NCBI GenBank assembly: GCA_947359465.1
Contig: OX375876.1
Location: forward strand, 87,822,184 to 87,886,183
DNA: 64,000 nt
Reading direction: 5' to 3'
Source: Metellina segmentata
Taxonomy: Eukaryota > Arthropoda > Arachnida > Araneae > Tetragnathidae
Shown: piece after piece, positions 13,101-28,100 of the stretch
Layout: each line of letters begins with the position of its first letter
Position numbering within the stretch: the first letter of the stretch is position 1
Position numbers and translations under genes: made by a program
The notes under the pieces: model-generated
Told to the model about the DNA's origin: nothing
Database searches by the model: none
What the model saw: the letters and a program-made list of their open reading frames with translations, nothing else

Positions 13101-16100
13101 ACCATACGCTTACAAACATCCATGCCCGGACCCAGATTCGAACCAGGAACCTTCCGATCTAGAGGCTAACACCTTAACCACTATACTGGTTGGTTGGCCT
13201 TTTTAACTAAGGCTTTCCAGGTCAAGTGTAAAGGCAGGGAAGCACTAGTGCTATTCACTAGTGTCCACAAAAGCAAAAATAGATAGGACTTCTCTGATGA
13301 ACTGGAAGAGAGGACCACTTTTTCCTTGTTTGAAATTAAACAGAGAAGTCTCACAAGAGTTGAGAAATAGCAGATTTGTTTATTTTCTTATCTTTCACTG
13401 CTTTGAAATTTATTGGAAATACACACTATGTATTTGTGACACATTTTGTGTCTGTATAAATCTTCACTCCACCAAAATGGCCATTGGCAATTTTTTCTAA
13501 GTTTTCAATCTTTATTACTCAATGTTTTAACTTTTAATAATAATGATAATTAACAACAACTAAAAAAGTAAATAAAATGTGTCTCCTTACCTGCTTGAAA
13601 AGCAAGGAATGCAAACTTGATCGACATGGGAACAAGCATAACGGAAAACTAACAGCTACTGTTATGATGAATCCGAGCTTGATGATTTCTGTAATTACAG
13701 AGGGTGTTAACAGAACTAAAACATTTCCTGTAATTGATTTATCATGAAATGCTATATATCCAAGAGTTCCAACCTAAAAGAGAGGGCAAATGAAAGCATG
13801 AAATATCACATCTGTGTCATGGCTTAAATGTCATCCAAAATATAAAATTTTTCTTCATAAAACAAAATAGGAACACTTAAAAAAACTTAATATCAGAAAA
13901 CGAGAAAAAAACTGTTTTCTGTAAATTCGTTTTGAATAGTTGAGCTTTAAAAATAAAATAAAATTGGATTAGAAAAAAAAATAGAACACAATTTCTTATT
14001 CTGGTAATTCTGAAGTGAACATTTTTGATAACTGCCTGATTACCTCAGAGAAAAAGATTCAAAATTAGTAGATTCTTAGAATTAAAAAATTCTTAGTGAA
14101 AACATAAAAATTAATGCTGAAGTTTAAAATGAACATAACCAATCAAGTTATAACAGAAAAACTTCACTAACAATTGAGCAATTCTTTCACAATATGCATA
14201 AATCCGTTTTCCAAAGCAAATTTTTCTGGAAAACCACCAAATGATTCCAATGACTTTCAATTTTGAAAATAAACGGTGTTTACTGGCATTATACAACCAG
14301 CAGAAAATCTGTGGCTTCCGAAGTCAACTTGCCCAGCGAAAATTTTTGATGTAGAATATCTGTTACCTTTCAAAACCAGAGTAACATGCTTAATTTTTTA
14401 GTGTAACAAAGAAAAGGAATCACAAAACAATTAATAACTTGGAAAATATAAATGATACAAAAATGAACAATATCGCTTTCAATAGAGCATTAAACAAAGC
14501 AGGTTATAAATACTTATTGATTTTGCACTGATGTCATCAACTGATGCAATCGCAGCGCAAAGTTGAGTCAAGAAAATATGCAATGTTCCACTCACAAACA
14601 CACATTTATAAATAACATTTTATTTAATTTCACATTTATAAATAATAATAGAAAAATAAAAATAAATATTTAATATTTGTTCAAATATTGGACTTAAAAG
14701 TGTGGAAAATTGTAAAATTTTTTTAAATGTCCATATACACTCTATAACAAAAAAATTGACGCACCGAGAAGGAATCATCCGATTGCTTTGAAATTTCGCA
14801 TGCAAAAATGTTTTGACCAAATATGCAAATGATTAAAATTTGGTGTCCAATGAATGAACAGTGCGATCTCCAGCGCATCGGAACTGCGCGTCCAGCAGAT
14901 GTATATAAGGAGTTGTTCTTGAACTGTTGTTAAAAATTTCTGCTGCATTGCGATTTAGGATACCTATCAACGACTGAAAAAATGCCTCACCGCAGGATTC
15001 GAGCTCATTACGAGCAACTTTCAGACTTTGAAAGAGGTCGTATCATTGGATTGAAAGAGGCAGGTTGGGCAAATCGGAGAATCGCTCGTCATGTGAGTCG
15101 AAGCGATGCGGCGATTAGAAGATGCTGGCAAGAGTGGGTGGACAATGGCAGATTTCAGCGTCATGATGGTAGCGGTCGACTTAAGGCCACAACAGATCGC
15201 AAGGACAGAGTGATTGTCAGATCAGCTGTCACAGCGTCTGATTCATCGCTATCAACCATCAGTTGCGCGACACACACACGAGTGTCCACCATGACCATTC
15301 ACAGACGGCTGAGAGAGTGAAATCTATGCTCGTAGATTACAGTGGTGCTTGGCTCGATCCGGCTGGAATGATGCTGACTGGGGACGTATAGTCTATAGCG
15401 ACGAATCACGCTTCCAACTGTGTCCAGACGATCATCGAAGACGTGTCTGGAGACGCCTAGGGCAGCGTGCCGATCCTGCTTTCACTATTGCATGCCACAC
15501 GGGCCCTCAACAAGGAGTTATGGTCTGGGGTGCCATTTCCCTTGATAGCTGGGCCCCTTTGGTCGTCATTAGAGGTACACTTACTGCATAGCGGTACGTT
15601 GACGACATTCCGAGACCTGTTTCGCTACCGTTCGTTTCGCAGTACCTTGGGCTTATTTTTCAGTAAGACAATGCCAGACCACATACAGCACGTGTTGCTA
15701 TGAACTGTGTTCAAGCTTGTCAAACACTTCCTTGGCCAACCAGATCACCAGATCTCTCTCCCATCGAGCATGTTTGGGATATGATGGGAAGGCGACTGCA
15801 TCCGGTAGGGAATGTTGATGATGTAGTCCAACAATTGGAGCAAATTTGGCAAGAAATACTGCAGGAGACCATCCGGTAGCTTTATCTGTCTATGCCACGC
15901 CGTGTGGGAGCTTGCATCCAGGCTAGAGGCGGGTCAACACCTTATTGAGCTCGTTACTGTAACTCTGAAATAAATCATTCAATTGTTCTGAAATTTTAAT
16001 CATTTTCTATTCTGTACATAATTTTCCTATCCGCCAATTTTCGTCTCCATCGGACATTTCCTTCTTGGTGCGTCGATTTTTTGTTATAGAGTGTATGTGC

Positions 16101-19100
16101 ATAATAAACACCAGAAGAATTATAGAAAACATCAACAGGAAGAAAGATAGAGAGATGGGGAAACGAAGAAGATCTGGACATCCGATGCTGAGCACCGACG
16201 GGCTCGGTAATAGTGCCTATATGTTGAGGCATTGCACCGTCAAAGTGAACCAATGCCTGATATAACTGCGCCAAGTACCTTCACCACTTAGTTTGACACG
16301 AAAAACATATCTAAAGACAAAAACGATTCTTTATTGAGAGATGGAGTTAAACCCATGAAGGTCAGTAATGAGCCACAACCTCCAACATCAACAGCGAGTG
16401 AACCAATATTAGATTTACAGAGCTATGAATATTTGACGTGTAAAATTAAAACAGTCTAGTACTAATATCTTCCACTCTCATTCACCATATGGCCTCATTG
16501 ATATATTCTACACCTTAAACCTAGCGATAGTCCTGAAACAGCCTCGTCTAATTTTATTTTGTGATTAGTCAACTTGATTCTAATATTTTATAATATCTAA
16601 CCATTTATGGATTGTCAAAAAGTGGCACTAAAAGTCAAATTTGATGTCATTTGAAAACTTAGTAAATTAAAAATAAAAATGCGGAATATATTTTTTGTCC
16701 CGAATACAGGCCAAAAAAGTGGTTTTCCCATTGACTCCAGGAAAATTCCAAAGAGTTGGCAGGTTTGTGGTAAACTTTTGTAAAGTTATAAATGGAAATT
16801 GTAAAAATCATTTTAATATTATCAAACGATTATTGAGCTTACACCTTTGCATAAAATACGAATAACTTGGAAATTCCCCACAGTAGATTTCGTTAAAAAA
16901 ATTCTTAAAAATAGTGTTGACAATTTTTGCTTTTTAAGATGATTCATGTAGACCAATTAAACTTGCAAGCGATACTTCCCCAAAAATTCAAATTTATACA
17001 CAAATAATCCTGATAACTCCAAGATGTAGAAAATTCAAATATTAGTAAACTGTAGAGTAACAACTCACTGGGATATTTCAATAATATTGTTGAATATCCT
17101 CAAGATACTTTGTGCATATTATAGTTCAAGACTTACATACAAGAGAAAAAATCAGAGCATTCGAAGTAACTAAAATTTTATACATTTATTGTATACATTT
17201 AACGTTACAAAATGTAACATTACATTTAACGCAATAAGAAAATGTAATCAAGTAATTAATTGAATTTTTACAGTACCATGATATACACCACAGAACACAA
17301 GCAAACAGCTCCTCCAACAACAGACTGCATTCTCTTCAAGGAAGGATCATTTTGGGTGTCAAAAAATTCAAACAATTGCCTGTAGCAAAATTTTTTTTGT
17401 TATATAAATTTCTTTAAAAACTATTTTTTATGCTATGCAATTTTGAAATCTGAGTTTATCATTCATTGGAAACAAAGTAGTACTGATATTAAAATCACTA
17501 AATATATAATCATAATTTTACAAGACAAAATTTACCAATCCAAATAATAGCTAAAATAGGCATAAAAACAGTAGAAATGAGCTGAAAAAGTTATATAGTT
17601 AAAAAATAAGAAGATAATTTTTTAATCTATAGACATATAGACCAGGGGTGGCCATAGCACAGATCTCTCAGGCGAGTGATAGGACTCTTATGCAAATAAA
17701 AGATATGAATGAAATATGGTAAACTTAAACAGATCAATGTCCAAAAGTAGTTATATTATTTCATGTCCTTGTTACAAAGTTATTCAAAAACATAAAATGA
17801 AACAAAAACAAAAAATTGCAGATTCTATCAAACAATTTTGTAAAGAAAATGTTTAAAAATTTTATTTTCTTGTGGCTGCTTTACGAATGTTATACACCTT
17901 AGCAGTTAGCTGCCGAAAGTTTGGTTGATGACTTGTTAGGGCAATTGCTTTGAGAGCGCACTAACAGCAGTGTTTTCCGTTGGCTATTCATTTTTTTGGA
18001 CTTTTGGTTGGTTGGGGGTTTTATCGTGCAAGGGCCATTTTTGGCCATGCTGCACCAGGAACAAGACATACAATATCAAGTAACAGACAAACACGTACAA
18101 TAAAAGTTTTACTGATGCAGAAGAGAAAAATGCACCCAGGGTGTGTGTGTGCCTCCAACAGGTATCGAACCTGCGCCGACTACAACTCAAAGGCTACCAC
18201 TGAGCCACGACGGCCTATATCTTTTGAGGAGGAAGTAAACAAACAAAACAATTTTCAAAAATCAAAATTGCCCTTCTATTTTACACTCATATTGAAGCAA
18301 GCAAGAGATTTTACAAAACAATTGCTTATGCTTTGTTACATGCGACTTATGAAGTCAAGTCGGCACTCAGTTGGCAGAGCAAACATTTTGATATTTTACA
18401 TTCATTTCTTAAGCTGAATCTTTTGCTTTGAGTCAAAGTTGTCTCAGCTAAGAAAGCAACACAGTTTAGAGTTTCAGCTATGGAATCAGGCTGACTGGGG
18501 AGGGGTATCTGTGGATAAATTTAAAAAACTTGAACTAATTTTCAGTTTTTATTGTTTTGTTAACAAAGATAAAAAATGTCTTTTTCAAATATTCCTTGCT
18601 GGCCACCCCTGATATAAAGTTGCAATCTAGTTTCCTAAATTCATTCAGTTAGTGAAATATATATAATTTTAGCAATTTAACTTTTCTGCATGTTTTCTGT
18701 CAAATTTTAAAAGTTGCACAAGTCCTAATACTTTTGTGTTTCCAAACATTATATCCAATCAATAAAGTTTATAGTGACAAATTGAAATCTCGAAAACTAA
18801 CAATTTTATATACAGGCAGAACTTTAAAATTTAGGTTCTGCCTATATATGAAAGTTGAAAACTGAAGATTTTATGATGGATACTATTAGTGTGAGTTACT
18901 TAGTTTTAGTATTTTAGTTCCTTTGTATGGTCTCAAAAAACTATTTTCTTACAACAGTCAAACAGAATGTTTCTACGATTATCATTTTAAACAAACATTC
19001 TGAGTTTATGCTATTATTAGGTGTAGTAAGAAGTTTTAAAGCGAGTTTTGTATGACGTCTACTGCAAAATAGCATACCAATCAGTACACCACCTTTGTGT

Positions 19101-22100
19101 CATGTGATTGAAACCAGTTTATAGATATCAAACCGATGCAGAAGCTAGGGAAAAAGCGGTCAAGGACACGTTAGTAACACTTGACTGGGAAGTTTTGGAA
19201 CACCCGGCGTATAGCCCCTTCGGACTATCATTTGTTTCGGTCTATACAGAATGCCTTGTCTTCTGTAAACTTCTGTACAGTGGACAACGTACGAAAATGG
19301 GTTGACGACTTCATGGTGTCAACAGTGGAATCTTTCTACACTGCTGGCATCCGTGAACTGAATGACCGATGTCAGTAGGTATTAGATAATGATGGAGATT
19401 ATTTCGATGAATAAAAGTTTTATTATCAGCTCTAAATTACATATTCATTTCTTTGACACATGCTGTAAATTTAAAACTTCTTACTACACCTAATACAATG
19501 CGATGAAATAAAAAATGTTAAATTAAAAGATAAATTTTAATGTTTTGCTAAGTAAATTTGTTTTAAGTCTTTTTATGATAGGGAAATTAACATACGGGTA
19601 CAGAAAAATATCAATAGCTTCAAGTTTAAAATTCTTTGCATGAAAACAAAATACATGAGTACTAATTTTTTTTAGAGCAGGTATGGATGTCTGTAGTGGT
19701 TTGAAATACACATTAAGTCATATGTCCTGGTCCAATCAACTTGTAGCAAAAAATAACTAGTGACAAATAAAACCCAAATAGATTTTACAAATCATGGTAT
19801 AAAAAGCAAAAAAATTTTGATAAATGTAGAATAAAAAAAACCAGATAGAATATTTTTAGAATATGCAAAAGAGAATATTTAGAATGCTCATTGAATTATT
19901 TATGAATTTACATTAAAATTAGGGTTATTTAATCGGATTACAAGTTTCAAATTTTAGTCAGTGAACAATTACTTTTACTATAACAATTCGGGAAAAGTGG
20001 AACAAGTATGTTTCGTTACGTTTGACAAGAAAGTGCCATGGAAAATATAGGCAAGCTTGGAAGTATTCCTTCTGATTTCCACCAGTTCACTTCATGCCAC
20101 CACTCATTTGCTGCAAGATTTGGCACAGCTTCAGCAAAAATCTGAAACATAATTAACCAAATACAATAAAAATAATGTAAAACATCAACAAAAGAATGTA
20201 TCAAAATTGATAGGGCCAGCTCAAACTTCAAATTATAATGCAAACTAGCCACTGTGTGGCTAGCCCCGTGTTTGAGCATGGTGTAAGTTATTAATCTGGT
20301 GTATAATTTTCCGCAGATTTCAAATCTGTTGAAATTTTCAATTTATCTTTAGTGATTCCAATTTTACGAAAAGAATTAACAATCCCAGTTGAAATGTTTT
20401 TTATTTTTTTCTCTCATTCCCTAAAATGGAATGGGACAGGAAATGTAATCTGTTTCCTTTTTTAAACACAAAGGGCAGAAGATGCAATCTTTTTTTTTTT
20501 TGAAAGAGAAAGTTCATGTGACGTCACAATCTCTCGTGAAAATATAAAAGATAGATGTATTAAATTGAAAAATTATTTATTTAAAAAAATATATATATAT
20601 GTTTTTAGATATTGATATATAAAGTGAAATTTCCCACAGATTTCAAATCCGCTGAAATTTTTACTCTATCTTTAACGGTCTAGGACAGAGGTTCTCAACC
20701 TCTTAGTAACTGCGTACCACTTGAAATTTTTAGCATACCACCTGTCCTATATTTTTTTAGAAACAGATATCTAATGTCAGAAAAGTGCCCAATGGCTTGT
20801 TTTGTTTTAATTAAAATACTAAGAAAGCTTCATATTTTATGATTGATGCACTTGTATTTGGTATTAATGATGTTTAAATAAAGTAAAAAATTAAACGATC
20901 ATTGAAAATTACAGTTTTATTTTTTTCTCACAGGTCTAAAAACAACTAATTTTAAATAATTAGTAAAAACTACGCAAACAAAGCTTAACATAATAATCAA
21001 AAATCCATTTTTAGTGCGAAACTTGTTGTTTGTCTTTTATTAAAATATCAATATCCATGAGCAATGGAGATTAACTTCACTCCTAAATCCTTTTCAACAC
21101 TTACTCTGTTTCTATATTTATTTTTTATACAAAGTTCAGAACAACCACTCTCAAACACGTAACTAGTAACAAATGCATAAGAAATAGCATAACGTGGTTG
21201 TACATACTAAAGAATTGAACAAACTTCGTAGAATATTTGGGTCGCTCGTATCATCCTTGCATACCACCTGAAATGTTGCTGCATACCACCAGTGGTACAT
21301 GTACCACCGGTTGGACATCCCTGGTCTAGGAGATAGAAAAAAGAACTACGTGACTTCTGCAGTTAAAAGATTTATCGTCTGGCTGGAAAATCATTCCTTC
21401 GCGCAAAATCAAAGCGGAAACAAAAAAAATAATTTTCTGAGCGTTTTTCGCAATGAAAAAAACCTGCTATGGTTCCAAGACTGTCGGCAAGGTCATGTGG
21501 GTAGAAAAAGTTCCGATTCGGGTGTTTCTTCTTTTCTCTGGAAGAAACGAGTTAAAAAACTGAGGGAGAATAAAATTTTAAAATTCATCTAGATCCAATT
21601 TTAAAATTCGCTGCGACCCAAAAATTGCAAAAATTTCAGACTACTTGTGTGCCAAATCTCATTGCTGTAAGTGCCATAGAATCGTTAGTATTTTGTGGCA
21701 AGAAACTGACAGACAAACAAACACTTCCTTTTATGCTAGTAGAGATATATAGGAATCACAATAAAGTTGAAAATAACTTCAATTTAAATATGTTGGTAGT
21801 AGTACTTGAAAATCCTTAAAAAACCTTGGGAATGGCCTTAAAAATAATACCTTTCTAGAAACAATTAAAACAATGTAACTTAATACTCACTTTTAAAATA
21901 AGGCAAATATAAAATGCAATGGAAAGAGCACTCAGGCTAGTGAGACTATCAATTTTTCTTAACATTCCAAGCGGCAAAGCAACACAAAGCCCAACAAGCA
22001 TCAAAACATTAGTTCTTAAATGTGGCGAATTCTAAAATTAAAAAACATAATAATAAAGAAATGTGCAACCTATAAAATAGCATGTTTGTTAAGAAATTCC

Positions 22101-25100
22101 AAAAAGAAGTCTCTTCCTTTTTGAAAGTTCGGAGTATGAACACAATATAAATGAACACAGGAATTGTATCTTAATATCATTATCTGATGCCATAGTTTTA
22201 AATATTCATACTTATTATTATTTGAAACAATTGAAGCTAAAAATAATTGAAGCAGCAGAATAGCAAACTAGTGAGTTATGAAGCGAATACTGTTGTTGTT
22301 CAACTTTTACAATAGTCTGAAGAAAGTCAAGTTGATCCCAAATTTTGATTTTTTAAATTTATGCTTGGTGACAGTTCCAACCCAGCAAAAATTAATTATT
22401 AGGTGATATTTTACAAAAAATTGCAACCACATGCAAAATTCAACTTTTTCAGAGGTATATTTTTCTTGAAAATTAATGTCAAAGAAGGTTTTTATGAGCG
22501 TGGGGTCACAATTTCAAAACTGGGGTGTCCCTTGAAAATAATCTCCTGAAAAATACTTTTCAATTAAAAAAAACCTTGACCCCAGTTTTTCAAAATAAAA
22601 CTAACCCTTTACAAGCTTTTGTATTATTGGGCGAATCATAGAAACCAGAAAGACGGCACATTGACATTTTTTTCTAGTTCAAACAGAGAAAAGCGCGATC
22701 GATTTCACATTAATACGATCTTCAAATTGTAAATTGAATAGTTGGTAAATTGTGATCCACAATTTGGGAAACGCTGATCCAGAAAATGCCCCATATTTCT
22801 GTGGTCAAGGGAAATAATTGGAAATGTCGAATTTTGGCAGAAAGAGATACATGCGTCTGCTGGAAGATTTGTCTTGGGGCCTTGCATGTTGTGGAGAAGT
22901 AATGTGCATGAAAACAGAGTAACAAAGAATATAGGCAAAATCAATAACTGCTAAAGTTAATTTTAGAAAAAAGGGCAAATTTTAAATACACGTTCTTGAA
23001 AAGGTAGACTTATATCCAGAGATTTATTTACCCTATGAACTATTTACTTGTTAAGATAAGTCACTTCTGGTCAGAATGTGGATTCCCTGTTTGAACTCCT
23101 TTGTAATACTGATTTCAAGCATAAACTTTGAGGATCTCAAGTTTTCGGATTCATAAGTATGTTAACATACATATGAACATGTATAAAACTATTCTTTTTA
23201 ATTTTCAGAGTTTGCTCAAAAAATAAAATATTTTGCAAATCAAAAGAATTAAACCAAATTTAGATAATTTTTTTTTCTTCACATTTTTAAGTAAGGTTAT
23301 TTGTAAAATAAGAACATGTTCACAAATACAATGCACCCTTATATGGGATTACATTTTAAATCCAAACTGAGATGTGATGGGTAATTGGTAATTTTAGTTA
23401 ATGTCGTACTAGAGCAACGCAACGGGCTATTGACGACGGTCCGGGATCAGTCCCCGAGATGTGATGGGAATTTGTTCAGAGACAGTGGTGATGGAATAAA
23501 CAAGCTCTTTACATTTGTGGCTTTGGTGCCCAGGAATATCCCTTTTTTGGTTTCCTCAATAACACCTCGTGATTATTTAAAAATTTCCACTTAATTTTCA
23601 ACTAAATTTTACTTTAAATTTAGATGAAATCTAACTAAATAAAAAAAAGTTAAAATAGTTTGTTGAAAGATATAATAAAAAAATAATTAGTTACTTCAAT
23701 AGATAGAAATTCAGCAGCTAAAGGAGGGCCCAGATCTCCAATAACCACAAAGAAAGCAATACAGACACCAATAAGAAATCCAATGACACTAGAAAAAACA
23801 CGTTTAGTGCATTCAAATAACATTATAAAAGCAAATGCTTTGTAAGTAAAATAATGTTACAAATAAAAATTTCTAAATTCCTTAAAAGACTAAAATATAA
23901 TACATTAAATAACAGATTAAAAATATTACACTGGACAGTTTCTTAGCTTAACTGGTGCAACTCTTCTGAAGATATGCAATGGAAATAGTTTCATTCATTC
24001 AGCATTAAACAGAACCAAATCCATTAATGAATTTTAGCCTTAAACTTCATATTCCTTGTCAGTTTTATCAGAAGATGCAAACCAACTTTTCCATCTTTAT
24101 GTCACTAACTTTGAAATGAAATTTTAGGTAATTATTTTAGAAAATGTGATATGCAATATGTATAAATAAGTAACTATAGTTGACATTGTTAATAACTATC
24201 AAGAAATAGCTGTTTTAAGATAACGCTGTTATTTATTCAAAATGCATACAATGTATATGCATTTTATGGAACAAATCCAACTATTTTATTTTAAAAAATT
24301 TAAATAGGCACCCCTACTCCAGAAAAATAAATTCAAGGACTTTTTAAGGACCATGGGAAGCTTGTATTAAGCTTAATTAAATTAAAACTGAAAATTCAAT
24401 GACATAGGCACACTTTTTTTACAATAGCAATCCCATACATGTGACATATTTAAAAACCTGGCCAAGTGAAAAGAAAAGTGTCACTGCTTAAATACAGTCT
24501 TCCCATAATTTCATATAATTAAAAAAATAAGATTAAAAACTATATAATTTTTACATAATATATTTTTTTACTAAAACTTCATTGGGGAGACAATTACAAT
24601 TGAAGTTAGCAACTGGAAAACTTGTAGATCAGAAATAATCAGGACGTCACTGAAAGTACATTTATTTCCATCATTTCATTATTCTCCAATACATAGTATA
24701 TATAAGTAGCCCAATAACATAATAAATTGCTACACTTAAAAACTGTGCAAAATGGCATCAAAGCAAACCTTTACAAATGTGTACTTTAAAAAAAAAAAAA
24801 AAGAGAGAGAGAGAGAAAAAAAACATAGCTAATTAGTATTACAACATTGTATCAACAATGCAATAATAGTAATTAGCAATAATAGAATTGTTCACCAGAT
24901 TGCAACATTGTAGTTTTTTGTGCTGTGAGTGGCAAAATATTGATACATTTTAATATTACATTTCTTTATGAGCTACAAAATTCAGTCTAATTTATGCATA
25001 TCTACAAATTAATTTGCAATTGATAATATATGACTTACAATACAAGAGCAATTGTCAGAAATGAGAAATGCCTAAAAATAATTAAAAGCGCTAAAATTAA

Positions 25101-28100
25101 TTGGGCCGAAAAAAAGTAATTCTAAAACAGGAAAACTATCATATCATCAACTGTGGTTTTATGTTCCAAATCGCAGAAACTGATTTGGCTGCATTTACAT
25201 AAAATGAAAACATCAGCAATTAAAATATTTTGAGTGTTTATTTTTAGCCATATTTCTTTATTTTTCAAAATTAGAATGTGTTTACTAGCAACCACTGATT
25301 GCGATGTTTTTTCATATGGTTGCCCAGTTGGGCACAGAAGCTTTGAAACTAGAGTCACTTGAAAGAGTGACCTTTTTTGTCATATTCAGACAGTCATTTT
25401 CCGATTGACTTGTGTACGACTGGTATGCAATATAGTCCCTTCATGGATTGCCATGACAAGGCACCGAATTCCAATTATATAATTGGAAAATTTCTCACAT
25501 TGAAAAGCAAAATACTGAAGACATTTTTTCAAGTCCAGGAATAGGTGGTTTTCTGGACAATTCAAAAGAGTTGGCAGGTATGCAAGTAAGTGTATGACAC
25601 ACAGATTCATTGTCAAAAACAAAGTACTTGAAATAACATGAAGAAATTTAGCAAAGATAAAAAACAGTAAAGTATACTATGATGTATAGTTTTGCAATTA
25701 TAAAATACAATTAATTTAATTAACTTGATCACTCTAAATTATATTTTATTTTGAAACTTTTTCATTTTCAGAATAAAGTCACAGTATGGGCAAGTGACAC
25801 ACGCACACCTTACTTTTTAGCAAACTGGGAGTAACAACAAGATATTTGATATTCACTTATTACACAGAATTTGCAAGGAAAGCACTCTCACACGAACTTA
25901 AGTCAATTCAGGAACGTGTTAAACTAAAATAACCTACATTTTGTAAGCCATAACATACATTGGTAATAGTCATAAGTAATAAAATACATTTGTAATAATC
26001 ATAATAATAACATACATTTGTAATTAAAATATGAGTTACCTTATTTCCACAGCTAGTTTTCCAGTGTAGCCAAATGTATGGAAAGCTGAAAATTTTCAAA
26101 TCTTACTAAGTATGACAAGTATTATATTGTTAAAACAAATATGAATGGTAATGTTTGCAGTTGAAAGAATATTTTTAATTGCTGATTTGGAAGCTTTAAT
26201 ACTTTATTTATGAAATTGATGCTATTTTAGCTACAGCATTACTCAAAATATATTATAACCTATCCCTCTAATAAAAATGATATACCATCATTTACATTTT
26301 ATTGGCCAAATGTAAAATTTCATTGCATAAACTGTTATGATGCAATACAATTATATAAATAGAAAATAAATTTATATTTATGTTGACATTCTGTTTTTTT
26401 TTGTACAATGAAAAACCCATTTAGCTCAATGTTCTTCAAAATAGGTTATACATAACAGCAATAAGCTAAAAACTCGCATGCCAAATAGGTGGCAAAATAA
26501 ATAAATACAGTGAAAACCATTAAAAAACTTGCTTTAAAATATAAAAATAAGCAAATTTTTCTGGTAAGAACTAGTTTGGAATAAATTGATTCAAATTAGC
26601 TATGTCACTATATCAACCACATTGAGGATTTTCATCCTTGTATAATTTAATACTAAAATAAAATTTGACCTGCAAGTATATATAATTACGAAATGCACAA
26701 ATTAAAATGCTGTAGGAGTAAAATGTTTTTAGCTGATTTCATTCAAATGAAACAATTGTAAATCTTAAGCATTCACACTATGATGAAAAGTTTTTTTTTA
26801 GAATATTTTAAAAACATTAAATTACCTAGGAATTCAAAATTTCTCCTTCGAGAGATTATTGCAGACTTGAGAAGTAAATAACATGCTAATCTTGTTAAAA
26901 TTCCACTCAAGAAGATTAGAATGATGCTTAATAAAATTCCACACTACATGCAAAATAAAAGAACATTAAAATCATATGCAGTTAATAAATAACAAACAAG
27001 GCATTGAGAGAGAACAACATAAAAAAGGATAAAAATATATATTCTCTTTTAGAAATATATTCTAACTCTTTTAATACAGCAACTATATTTTCAGCATAAG
27101 TTTTTATATATTCTGAATATAGAAATCAAAACTAATAAGTTAGACATCATCAGCTTACAAGCAAAACACCTCAAGAGTTTTTTGCCTTTCTAGATAAGGA
27201 TGTGATCTTTAGATTGGTAAAGTCCATTAAGTCATTTTTTCTTTGCATGGAGATTAGATTTCTTCGCGAGATACATTAAAGATGAATCCAAATAGGAAGC
27301 AAACAGTGACAAGTGCAGTTTCTCCACCAATGGTGTGAAGTGATGGCAGCTGATCTACATCCACCAGACAGGTGTGACACCTATTTTAAACCTGATTCAT
27401 AAACAGGGCAAATGCAGTTTAAATCCTAATATATGGTGTGATTGAAAAAGTTATCAGCAATGCTAACCAAAAACCATTCCAATTTGGTATTTATTCACTG
27501 ACTGAAAAAATTGAAATCAAGCCATGTATGAACTAGGATTTAACCTAAAGACTGATGGCAATTTATACCATTCCAATAAGTACAAATAGATAGACCATAA
27601 ACCAGGGTATCAATCAATCATAAACTAATTTTTTTTATCATTTAAATCAGATTTTAATTCATTCATTGCTTGAATAGTTTAAACTTGGATATGAGACATG
27701 AATCAGTAAAGTTTTGATTTATGTTAAAACATACATATTTATTATGAATATAAATAAATAAAGCTTGGTAAATGTTTGAAAGACTAAAAAGCAATAGAGA
27801 AATTAGCAAACAGATAGCATAAATAAAAGAGAAAGTGAGGTTTAACTGGTGATAATTAAGGTTGTCATTCACATATTATAAAATTCTGTATAAAATTATT
27901 AAAAAATCAGAAAATTTTCAGAATTTTTTGCATTATATATTTATTATTTACGAACAAAACATACAGAATTTCTTTATGAGAAGGGGAGAGGTTGTTTTGG
28001 CGTTTTAAGGCACAGGGACCATATTTAGTCAAGCTATGCCAAACACTAGATTAGCTAGGGTTTGTGAAGGCCTTACACACCTAAAAGAGATGTTATTGGA

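Noticed and set aside
17980..18417. 145-residue plus-strand frame
   Set aside because: Runs through a tRNA-derived SINE and hAT interior; composition and repeats argue against a gene.
23385..23594. Open frame MVILVNVVLEQRNGLLTTVR...
   Set aside because: Short, no domain, in an SLC38A10 intron; rrggttcRatccc-like sequence nearby (cggtccgggatcagtccccg) is too weak to call a SINE.
25122..25622. Two neighbouring minus-strand open stretches (78 residues each)
   Set aside because: SLC38A10 intron sequence; neither matches a known family and no splice sites fit the gene. Possibly an old repeat, but not supportable.
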